64,000 nt of DNA from Corbicula japonica (lineage: Eukaryota; Mollusca; Bivalvia; Venerida; Cyrenidae): contig JAZAYU010000361.1 of NCBI GenBank assembly GCA_038501625.1, positions 62,001-126,000 on the forward strand. Direction: 5' to 3'. This document shows positions 24,519 to 36,300 of the stretch, in pieces; positions within the stretch are counted from its first letter, which is position 1; the number at the start of each line of letters is the position of its first letter. Both the position numbers and the translations under genes were made by a program. A model generated the notes under the pieces. It ran no database searches. It was not told where the DNA came from and saw nothing but the letters and a program-made list of their open reading frames with translations.

Positions 24519-24667
24519 GGGCCCAAGATAAAAAAATAAAAATAAAAATGGAGACCACTCTCAAATCTGGAACATCTGATTGGCTGAAATGGCGACTAGT
24601 CATTTCAGCCAGTCAGATGCTTTAGATATGAGACTGGTTTCCAATCGCAGTTTCATTATATTTGGCT
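24519..24667. mobile_element. Palindromic MITE, diverged
   Basis: Opens GGGCCCAAGATAAAAAAAT and is symmetrical about GGCGACTAGTC. It is more diverged than the copies at 16.5 and 22.6 kb. Confidence 0.75.
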
Positions 24668-25084
24668 AATACCAATAAAAAGCTAGAGATTCGAGATTGG
24701 TCTCCGATCTTAAATGTCATGTTTCATCTTGATTTTACTGTTCCTGTTAACTTTCCGAAAAACCTGGCGCTCAAACGCATATCTTTCTGAAATACTTTGC
24801 AAGAGCGTCTATAAAATTAGCAGTTACCACAGTTCGAAGTTTCAAATATATCCCAAATTTCTTCTCCGCAAAGGCGAACTGATAAAGCACCTTGCGATTC
24901 TATTCTATTCACTAAGCCGAGAGAAGAGACAAATACCTCAAGACGAGTTTAGCTGTATTTTCATGCCATCTGACTCGTACTTTAACAGTTTCTTTTAATG
25001 AAAACGTGTGAAGTAATTTGAAAGACTTGGGGTAATTTACATTTCAACTTATTGCTGTGAACATGCGACAATGGCGACGGTCCT

Positions 25085-25173
25085 GTGCTCACGATTATAA
25101 CACTAAATCTGTATACCAGTATCATATCTCAAACATCTGTGTCTCAAAATTTAGTTTTATGATCTTTGGTAGA
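25085..25173. mobile_element. Palindromic MITE, decayed copy
   Basis: Only parts such as TATCATATCTCAAACATCTG and TTAGTTTTATGATCTTTGG remain. Confidence 0.5.
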
Positions 25174-25317
25174 GGTGTGCAGTGAAGTTGGAGTGTACGG
25201 GTGTAAGTAAAACATGATTGTCTTATGCTGCGAATGCTGGCACGGCGGCATCTCAAGAGTAAGTGGACGTCACGACCCAAGTATAATAAAATGTATTGAT
25301 AAAATATAATGACACTG

Positions 25318-25446
25318 ACAATGGAAACCAGTCTCAAATCTCAAGCATCTAATAGGCTAAAAAGGAGTCTGGCCTTCACTTCAGCCAATCAGATGCTTGA
25401 TATTTGAGACTGGTTTCCAATATCTCACTTTCATAATCTTTAGACC
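25318..25446. mobile_element. Palindromic MITE, full-length but diverged
   Basis: Left arm GGAAACCAGTCTCAAATCTC and right arm GATATTTGAGACTGGTTTCC are inverses. The outer TATAAAAC ends are eroded. Confidence 0.78.
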
Positions 25447-26600
25447 AGAAATTCACGTCTGTCTCAAACTGCTCAAATGAATGTCACACTCTATCAGAAA
25501 TCAGATGATTATATTCTGACAATGTAAACCAAGTAGTGAAAATTCTACTGGGTATCACTTAAAATGAGGATATTAAGTAAAGAAGGCATCTATTTTGATA
25601 CAAATGTCAATGAATTTAAATGAATGAAATATGTTTAGCAGTACGGAAACAATTTCACATGTATAAATGCCAGTGCCTGAAGACAGTAAAGCTCATTTAG
25701 AGCGGTGCCAATATAATATTCGTAGGATATAACGTATGTGAAGGAGGGCGGAGATTTGTTTTACTTTAAATGCTTTATTTTCATGAACGGCGTGAAATTC
25801 GTTCCCTACTGAAGCACTGACCAATTAAAACAGAAACGAATGTGCATAGATATTGGAACTAAAATTCTGGAATGACATTGGCGCTCCCGGCATATTTTTG
25901 AGGACCTTTTTTGTTTTCTTTGATATGTGCACGACTCTACCACGGTAAATTACTCTATGCGAACTTACAGCAGTTGTGCTCGTGGTCATTAATTTTAGTC
26001 TTTGATAACTCGCCGCCGGACGTGATATCGAAAATACATGCATAATTTTTTATTCAAACTTCGTTTCTTTCTTGTATTGCAAATATAAGCATAAGAATGA
26101 ATGTTACATTTTATTCCACAGATTCTAACTGCGAATTTTAATAAGTTGCAAAAGGTCCTGTGATTTATCAAATGCCAATGACGATAGATTGGGGGACGCA
26201 AGAAACGTGCAATACTAAGTTTTCCATTGATTAACAATTGACTACTTTGTTGTTTTGATTAAAATTTAAGCAGGTTGGTCACATACAGCGGCAAGTGTGC
26301 AGGGATGTGAAGTTGTTTGTTGGCAATACACAGGTTAGAATTGGGAGCAAGTAATATGCGTGAAGTCCAAGTTTTGACACTCAAGATCATCACAGAGGCC
26401 GCATTATTGTCGTCAGATGAACAATTTTGTACCAACTTGTTGTTCATTCCTTTCTGGAAACCATTAATATTGATTCGTATCCACAAACTTCGAACCTCGA
26501 ACCACCCGGGACGAGAAAATCGGGGAAATTAGGGGGGTTCGTCCGAACCCCCGAACCCCACCCCGCCCCGGAGCCGCCAATGATAACACAAAATAACCAG
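25447..26600. other. Intergenic DNA ending in a GC-rich patch
   Basis: No supported gene. At about 26505-26580 the sequence turns sharply GC-rich, with GGGGGGTTCGTCCGAACCCCC as an inverted repeat. Beyond it the minus-strand host gene begins. Confidence 0.4.
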
Positions 26601-27184
26601 CATAACCAATTGATTATTCAGTTTTAATTATTTAATTCCAAAGACAGAGCATATGCAACATAACACTACAATTTGTACATGACACACATATAGGAGAATA
26701 GAGATAGTAGTCAAAAGAGTGACTGGTAACAAAAAGTAACAGAGCACTTCTATATACATAATTATAACAATTACATTTAAAATTCAAATAAAAAATTAAC
26801 TATAATAAATAATGCAAATACATTTGACAATAACCAATAACAAATTCTGTAGCAATTCAAAACAAAATCATTTCCTTGAAACCACACTTCATTATATGCA
26901 AAGAAACAAAATAGGTTAAGTTTACAAACACACTATTATAGTCACATTCTTCCTTGAAACAATGTAAAAGGTAAGCACTGTTATACAGATACACTTAGCT
27001 GGAAAGCACTTATGTATTGTTGTACTGGTTACTCAGAACTGTTAACTGTCAGTCAACAGTAAATTGAACACATATGGTTACAGCTAGTAAACTGTAACAT
27101 TACTACACATAACTGGAAAGCACTTTATAAACTCCTAGACAAACAAGTCTGTTACACTAGAGTAGAACACACTAATGTGTTGTC
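26600..27184 (-). other. Likely 3' untranslated region of the C2-PDZ-RhoGEF gene
   Basis: This AT-rich stretch lies directly downstream of the TGA at 27185-27187. ATTAAA words on the minus strand (plus 26623-26628 and 26631-26636) could serve as the polyadenylation signal. Transcript ends are not visible from sequence. Confidence 0.4.
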
Positions 27185-27352
27185 TCAGATGAGGCTGTCT
27201 GAACCTGTCTGGGAAGCTGAATCTGACTGCTGGGAACCTGCACTACCAAACCCACTGGACGAGGATCGCTCAGACAAGGAATGCTTCAGGACCAAACTTG
27301 AAGAACCCATCATGGGGACTAGGCACTGTGAGGTAGTGGTGGGGTGTAAGCC
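27185..27352 (-). CDS. Terminal coding exon of the RhoGEF gene
   Basis: The acceptor CTCTCCCAACAG lies just upstream. Phase 1 from the previous exon gives LTPHHYLTVPSPHDGFFKFG. A +1 shift then leads to a Ser-rich end that includes LSERSSSSGFGSAGSQQSDS and stops at TGA (27185-27187). The unshifted frame stops early after GPEAFLV. Both parts look coding, so one indel is likely. Confidence 0.6.
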   Translation of the reverse strand, partial: GLHPTTTSQCLVPMMGSSSLVLKHSLSERSSSSGFGSAGSQQSDSASQTGSDSLI

Positions 27353-30300
27353 CTGTTGGGAGAGAGAAGGGTAATGACTCTTCAATGCAGGAGTTACATT
27401 ATCTGTCTGACAATAGGCTGTAAACCTGAATATACGAGGGAAACCTTTACATTAATGTTGAAGTTAATTAACAAAGACATGCTATTAAGAGCCTATATTT
27501 AACAGGTTATTGCAATAGCAGTGACTTTAATGTAAAATTTATTTTATTTTAAATTGTTCTTCACTGTAATCATAACAGATGTATAAAGAACTTGATTTCT
27601 GTTGCATCTAAATTCAATATGGCTTTATTTCCTAAGTGTAATGCTAATGAAATATATCACACTATCTCACTGATTGAAAAAGATCATTCAGAGAGCATGC
27701 TGCAACTGCTTTTTACCAAATTGAATGAAGCATGTATACCATAAAACTTCTCATAATATATAAAACCAGTTTTTCCATTTTAACATTTTTTTTTCTCAAA
27801 ATATACCACTGTGGGCTCATTACAGTTTGCTCTACATGGAGCTCATTTCAAGATTTGATAACATTACATATTTGAATGCTTCTTTGAGATGAACCTACCT
27901 GACAGGACTTCTTCGAACATGGCACGTTCCTCAGAGTGTAGCATCGTAGTCTGTGCGATGGTAGAGAGAAGACCCCAAATGTCCTCTAAGTGGCCAAGTG
28001 GACAATTCAGGAAATCATACAGGCTCAATTCTTTTCCGTTGCTGGGTACATTCAGCAGAAATCCACAAAACTGATCACTCTTCTCCAAGGAGGCAAGTAA
28101 GGTAGCAGTTCGAGTCAGACCCTTCATGTACATCAAGTAGGCTCCACACAGAACATGTAACTGAAATAAAAAAGCGGAATGATGTTTAATCAAGTCTACT
28201 TTTTAAATACCCGATCATTAAGCATATAATAAACATGTAAACAATTGTCCAGTCTTCAACCTGTGTCCAGCCAACAATTGTTCAAATATACCCAGACACT
28301 CGGTACAGGCTGATATCTCTTTATTTTGTTATGCTATTCCAGCTTCTTGCTATATGAATGTATGAAGAAATTGAAATATTAGACATACATGTTAACAACA
28401 ACATTTTCATAACATTTTTTTATAAAAAACACTAGCTTATTTTGGGAAGAATTTGGGTGTCAATTTGTCAACCATTTCTGAATGATCTGTCAAGCTGGCA
28501 CGGTATTACAGAAATATCATTTTAAAAGCTGTGAACTTTTTGTTTGAATACAAGTCTTTGAGTATTATGATGGTATGGTATGCTGTACTAACCTTAGACA
28601 AGTAGATAGAGCCGACAGCTAAGGTAAGGTCACTCTCTCCCAAGAAGGAAGCATCAGTAACTTTGTCAGTGGGAGCGTGTGCTGGCAGGTTGTCGAGGAT
28701 CTGATGTACCTGGTATTGGCTCATACACACTAACTCAAATTGAAAAAATACATGATTAATTACTATAATAATTCATACCAGGGGCTGACTGTTTGAAACT
28801 TCCAAATTTTAATAGTGGTTAAAATCTAGAAAAGCAATCTATGGACAATATTTTTTATCCCTATTATGTCATTTGTTTAAGATTTACTAAATTTATCCTA
28901 TAGTTTATAGGATTTATAGTATGAATTCAGTCACAGTCAAAAGGCTAACAATTATCATTTTCTGTGAAGACGGTGTGCACATATTGTTCTAAATTGAACA
29001 AAGGTTAGTTCAGTTACAAATCTCCACTTGTTTCACATCTTTCAGTGTTTGCTGTTCCCAATATTTAAAATAACATTTACCTTCTCGATATTCAGGAACA
29101 GCACAGCATGCTGGGAGCTGGTGATTACACAGTGAAGTAAAGGTCGTGAAAACATGTTGATATCGTCATTCATAAGGTCAACAAAGTTCTTCTCCAAACA
29201 CAACAGTCGATGGAGGGCTGCCTGTCTGCGAGTGTCTACACTCTGTCAGAACAGATTAAGTTCTTTAACGGTTTATTGCATAAGTAAAAATAGAATACAC
29301 TACAAATATTAAATTTTGAAAGATGTTTGACAGTGCAGACACACAGACAGGACTTTTTGATCTCTTTGCATAGAAATCATTCTTTAAATTTGCAATTAAC
29401 AACTGAGGTCCTTTATAGGAATAGATGTTTTATTTCAAAGAATATTATATATATTCTTGATATTCTTGATGTACTGTATAAGTACTAATATTGGCGTAGG
29501 TTTTATTTTGGCTATATTGGTGGTCAGTGTCAGTTGCGCCAATATAAAACACCACCAATATAAATCCCCGTCAATTTAAAACGCCTACAATTTAATATCT
29601 GGAAGGAAGATAACTATGCTACACTAGTACATATTACGTCGCAGTGTCCTCCCTTGATGAAGAAAAATTGTTGCTTGTTTCTAAATTATTTACTTTCTTT
29701 GAAACCAGAATAAAAACCTAAACAACATGAGTGCATGAATGTGTTATTTTCTTAAGAAAAAGCCAGAAGGAGTGTTATTTGGCGCTTATCATCCATTCCT
29801 TTCAGCGACACTTGTTTTGAAGCCTTATAGAATTATAGCTTTTGTTAATGTAGTAAATTAAAACGAATTTTTTAATATCTCACAGAAACACGCTTTAAAA
29901 TAATTAATTAATATTAAATCAAACTTATAATGCATCAACAAAAGGCATATAATTGGAATATCAACCAAAGCAATCAAGTACTGTATAAAGTAGCTGCGAT
30001 AATGTTTTCACACTTAAAATTTAACAAAAGAATAAACGTGACGTTTACCTTTCATTGCCATTGTCTAACTTACGCCTTTTTTCATCAAGGGTTTTTATTT
30101 TGGCAGTCTGGATTGTTAGCGTCAATATATTACACCCCCAACATGAAACACTTTAAAATACGCCAAAATTTGACACCGCCAATATAAATGGCTATACAGT
30201 ACTCTATTATCCAATATCTTTCTCTACTAACACACCAACATCCATATCAGCCTGTTTGGGATAAATGCCTGCCTTGAAGTTCTACACAGTCACAACATCT

Positions 30301-33300
30301 TATGAACACAATATCACAATATAATTTACATAGAATATATTTACACCTTTAGCACTTGCAACTATGTTTAATCCATCATTTCAATATGATTCATGCTGCA
30401 AAACTGGTGTACAAATCTTTTTTCAATTATAGTGTCAAAAACATTGCTAATTTTTAAAAAAATTATTGGTAAATTTGTTAACATTGAAACAGTGTCACTG
30501 GAATCATTTTACATTGAAATCCTGCTATTGAGACCGCTCGGAACGCACAGTGAGGTGGTTAAAAAACTTTAGAACCTGTGGTCTCATTATCAAGGTGGTC
30601 AGGATAAAGGGTTTAACATATTGCTAAACATTTAGACTGTTATTGGACTGATTCAATAAAGCATGCTTTTCTTATCACAGCTAGAGTAGTATTTAACCCT
30701 TAGATACACATTTTTATGCATGTGTAACAAGTGTACATGTAGATCTAGATCAGCTTGCACATCTGTCACATTTTGGTCAGAAATAACCTAACAAATCATA
30801 GAGTGAACAGTGCAGATCTATGGAGGAAAGGGTTAATAAGCAAGCACATCTATATTCCCATAGTTCTAGAAGGAGAGAGACTGAAGCAGGACTTGGATCT
30901 CAGTTTTTTTAGCATACAGAATGGTTTAAAGCTTACAATGGCAGAGTTGAGAAGAGCTCTCTTATCATCACAGATGGTGAACTCTGGGAAGGAGGGGTCA
31001 TCACTGTCAGACTTTCCGGCCTTAGGAGGCGGAACCTTTATGTGGAGTGGGAGTGGCATAGTAACCTAGGCGAAGGACCTCCAGATGAACCATACTGCCA
31101 CATTTCCTGGAAAGATAATTGAACAGTTATATTAGCGTCAAGATGATTTTGAAAACATACATTTAAATGGAACATCCTACTATTGCAATTCTGCATTATG
31201 AAACATTCTTATAACTGGGATGATATTTATAAATTCAACCATTGCAATTATAACCTTTCAGGGTTTCTGAAAGTTTTTTTATTATCAGAAAAATAAAGTT
31301 CCATTAACAGTTCAGTGAGCAGTTCTCTGTTATTTACACTACATATCATGTAGTGTAAATAACAGACATCCAGGTCTAGTGTAAAATGGCCAATGACAAA
31401 GTCTTAAAGTCAATAACAATCCCATGTAACTAAAGCAGCATTATATGTATGCAATGTACAAGGTTTTCACATTTATTACTTACTTGATAAGCTTGGCTAC
31501 ACTGACAGATGTAGATCTGGACACATTCTGACCATTGACATGAATCGCACAATCGCCCTTCTGGAGCCCGGCACACTGAGCAAACGAGGATCCATCCACA
31601 CGACCTGTTTTCACGGGGCACGCATCCATCACAGTGAACCTGAAACCACCATAAGCAGAGTGTTGTACAGTGAATTCCAGTCAAGTTCTGGTACGTCCTT
31701 GTTGACTGCCGGCATCTGGCGTGGTTCACGGCTCTGTATGACGGGTACTGCAGGTCTGTCCTTGGTAGCAACGCAATATGCCTCTTGCGTCCCATGTCGT
31801 CAGTAGGAAGATGGTACCAGCCATTGACCTCCTGTCCACCCAGACATAAATGTCTGACACAAAAAGATGTGCAGCCCATAAACTCATGGCGGCTAAAAAG
31901 TGGATAAAATAGCATTTGTTATGATTTTAATAATAACAAGAGTGCCAAACTGACACAAAATACGCCCGTCAAAATGCTGATCATCAAAGTTGCATAACGA
32001 TCTGATGAAAATTATTCGACTTGGAGAGCAGATACCGCTAATTCAGTTTTTGGACAATTCAAGGGCCATAATTCAGGAGTGCCAGGGGGGATTCGGCAGG
32101 TTATAGAACTTGGTCGAGATATTATGCCCACCAACATATTCACCAAGTTTGATAAAGACCGGATGAAAACTCTTTGACTTAGAGAGCCGAAACAGTAATT
32201 TTGGACAATTCAAGGGCCATAATTCAGGAGTGCCTGGGGGGATTTGGCTGGTTATAGAACTTGGTCGAGATATTATGCCCACCAACATATTCATCAAGTT
32301 TGATAAAGACCAGATGAAAACTCTTTGACTTAGAGAGCGTAAACCCTTATTTTGGACAATTTAAGGGCCATAATTGAGGAGTGCCTGGGGGGATTTGGCA
32401 GGTTATAGAACTTGGTCGAGATATTATGCTCACCAACATATTCACCAAGTTTGATAAAGACCAGATGAAAACTCTTTGACTTAGAGAGCAGAAACAGTAA
32501 TTTTGGACAATTCAAGGGCCATAATTCAGGAGTGCCTGGGGGGATTTGGCTAGTTATAGAACTTGGTCGAGATATTATGCCCACCAACATATTCACCAAG
32601 TTTGATAAAGACCTGATGAAAACTCATTGACTTAGAGAGCAGAAACAGTAATTTTGGACAATTCAAGGGCCATAATTGAGGAGTGCCTGGGGGGATTTGG
32701 CTGGTTATAGAACTTGGTCAAGATATTATGCCCACCAACATATTCACCAAGTTTGATAAAGATCGGATGAAAACTCTTTGACTTAGAGAGTGGAAACCAT
32801 GGTGACGCCGCCTGCCTGCCCGCCCGCCGCAGATGTTCCCATAATACGTCCCGTTTTTCAAACGGGCGTATAAAAACTAATGTGTATATAAACAGTTTGG
32901 CACACCTTGGACAGTCAGAACAAGTCCATGGGTGAAAGTGAGGAATTATAAAAATCATTAAATTTTGTCAAAGGGAAATTATAGAAAATTTACTGTTTAA
33001 GAACCCTGAATTTCAGACATAATCCTGTAAACTTGTTGTTTAAGTCTTAATAACAATATAAACCAATTCAGTTGCCATTGATACTTAAACCAACGAGTTG
33101 TTTTGTAATTAAGGCTTTTATTGTGTGGGCAAACAATTTAGATCCAGATCAGCTGGTGCATCTTTGCCATCTGTTCAGGATCTAACCTGTTCACTTTTAG
33201 ATTCATTAGATAATTTCTGATCAGGAGGTAAACATGCATGCATGTCCTTGTTGATCTGGATCTAAACGTGTCATCCATGTGATAAAAGATAATTATATGG

Positions 33301-36300
33301 AGTACAGTCCAACCTGTCTCTAGCAGCCACCCATGGGAGTGACAAAAAGTGGCTGCTGAAGACAGGTGGCTGTTAAAGACAGTAAACAATTAGAACAAAT
33401 TGTTGGTTTATGTCATATTCAAACTGGCTGTTTAAGACAGGTGGTTGCTATTCGCAGGTGGCTGCTAAGACAGGTTTCACTGTACATGGTTAATTAATAT
33501 GCTGCTGTTGTGAAGTAATCAAAATCAAGACCATAACAGAATAGTGAAAGACCTGTTAAAATGTCTTAGACTGAACGTTGTTGCCTATTTAAAATGCTAA
33601 TGAATAACATGCAGTACTGGGCTTTCTACCATATTCAGCATAAATATGCAGTGGTTTTGGTCTACTAGGTAGCCTAACTGTACTATAAACAGGAGACATA
33701 ACTCACCCCAAGTGATCTTTGTGGTAGACAGTCATCAGCAGACGACTAGGTAGACCAAACTGTACTATAAACAGGAGACATAACTCACTTTGAGTGATCT
33801 TTGTGGTAGACAGTCATCAGCAGATGACTAGGTAGACCAAACTGTACTATAAACAGGAGACATAACTCACTTTGAGTGATCTTTGTGGTAGACAGTCATC
33901 AGCAGACGCTTGTGGACATCCTCCTCTCCAACCTCACTGTAACAAACAACAACACCTGCTAGGAGATTCCTTACAATAAACCAAATAAGTAACAAATAGT
34001 TATAGAACACAAATACTCAATATATAAACACTTTTTAATCATGTGCAACCAGTGTAGATCCAGACCAGCTAGCACATGTGTGCCATTAGACCTAGATCTG
34101 CACTGGTCATGTCTTCAGAAATGATACCTAATCATACTAAAAGCTAACAGTGTAGATCCTGATCACATGGCACAGACGTTCCACTGATGTGGATCTTCAC
34201 TGTTCAGCCATGCAGGTGTATCTAAGGGGTAAAGGGTTAACTCTGAAATTTCCAACTTGAACTTTATGTATTCTTATGTCTTTTTGGTATTTCAAAAGTA
34301 AACTAATATATGTCTTGGAAAACGTAATTGTGTTTTTCTCAGATTTGATCTATTACATATTCAGTTTTCATTATTCAAACACACTATACTGACAAGATAA
34401 ACAACTTTTTGCTTTTTTATTTTAATTTTCCCAGAATAGTGATGCTGTATTGTCAAAGATGCATATTGCTTTTCCTTATGAATTTAAACCAATCTAAAAT
34501 ACCTAAACTGCCTTATTGTCAAATTTGTGATACAGTCCGCACATCTTTGTCCAATGACAATGGTTTACAAGTCCATTAACCCTTTCCTCCTATATATTGT
34601 GGGAAAACAGTGCAGATTCAGATCAGAGGGCACATCCATGCCACCGGATCAGGATCTGCACTGTTTGCTTTCTGACCAATCTGCAAGCAGTCATATCTGC
34701 AATTCAGATCTGCACTGGTTGCATCTTGGCCAGAAATGACCAAATGAATCTATAAGCAAACAGTGAAGATCTAGATCAGATGGCATGGGTGTGCTGACTG
34801 ATCTGGATCTACACATGCAATAAAGGTGTATCTATGAATGTTTCTATGAGATGTATTGACACTGGCAACCACATTAGTGACACCTAAATTGTATTAAACT
34901 TGCAAGTGCTATGCACAACACCTGTCACAAATGAGACCAGTGTAGACCGAGACCAGCCAGTGCATTTGGCAGTCGCTTCACTGTTCAATAATACTTGCTG
35001 AAATACTTGCTCAGTAAATTAATTTCTGAAAAACATAATTTATTGACAACGACTAGACTGGCTAAACCATAATTATGTATGTCCGATATAACCTAAACAA
35101 TGAAAAAGCAAACAGTGCTGATCCTGATCAGATGGTTGCATACTGATCTGGATCTACACTGTTGGCACTAAGCCATTTCAAGAGTAAATATGACGGAAAA
35201 GTTAAATTGACGTAAAGGAGTGATTCATCACATCAGGTTAATTAACTAGAATGTGTGCTCAGACACTGATGCCCCCACTGCTACAACAACATTTGTAACA
35301 AAGGGCCATAACTCTGGCAAAAATGGTCACAGGAAAACATCTTTTCTTGATGATAATCTACACAACCTGCTAAATCATCTATGCAAGTTTGAATGAAATC
35401 TGCCAAATAGTTAATGAGGAGTTGATGCCACAAGATTTGGGGACGTACGCACGGACAGATGGATGGACTGCTGAGTGCAACTCTATATGCCTCCCACTTG
35501 GTAGGGGCATAAAAAACTTATTAGCCCCCATAAAAAACTTATGAAATCAAAAGACAACAATGACAACTTTGGGCCACTGCATACCCAACTTATTTCTTAC
35601 AACCTCTCTATAAAGACCACCTCAGGGACTGGATTAACTGGTCTGTACAATAAGCAATTTGACAATAATTTTTATTTGGAAAAAAACACTACTTTTTTTA
35701 TTACACATTATCATATAAAGTATCATTGATTTTCTCACATCAGTAAAATCCTATATGAACATTTATCCAAAGACCTATATTATACATAGATACGCGTCTT
35801 CGCTTTATCTCGCATGTGCACGCGGCCTGCGTTATCTCGGCGAGTCACGTGATCGCTAACCGCGTCATAGTAATCAATATGGCTGTCAATTCATACATCA
35901 GAAACTTTCATTTTATTGATCATGAAAACTTGATGTAATTAATAAAATATTTTAAATAAAAGTAAATGTTTTTAATGCTTATTATATCTTCTTTTCGCTT
36001 TGTGGCAACATTATGATTATATTCTTATTGCTCGTATTCCTGTAAATATCGTTTATCGAACAACATATCGTTTATCGAACAACGTCCCCGGTAGACGTCC
36101 CCGGAAGTGGAAACATAATTTTCTGGCATGCGCACTTCGTCAAAGGGCAAGTAATTTTCAAGGGAAACAACCTAAAAAGTAACGCTTGGTCACGTGACGA
36201 GATTCTCGTCGAATCCACGAGAAAAAAACGAGATTTCTTATATCAGTAATAGAGAGATGCGAATCTATTTATATATATAGGTCTCTGATTTATCTATGGA

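Noticed and set aside
30850..31059. ATG at 31057-31059 as the start of a small protein
   Set aside because: It lies inside a spliced exon whose upstream sequence encodes the end of the PDZ domain. The ATG frame is reached by a frameshift and not by initiation.
31430..31915. 161-codon minus-strand frame as a single gene
   Set aside because: The frame is correct for the C2 part only. The linker and PDZ residues lie in the other two frames, so the frame is a composite including intron sequence.
32073..32599. Minus-strand frames with repeated SSITSQIPPGTPELWPLNC
   Set aside because: Translations of the 151-bp core repeats of a transposon-like element.
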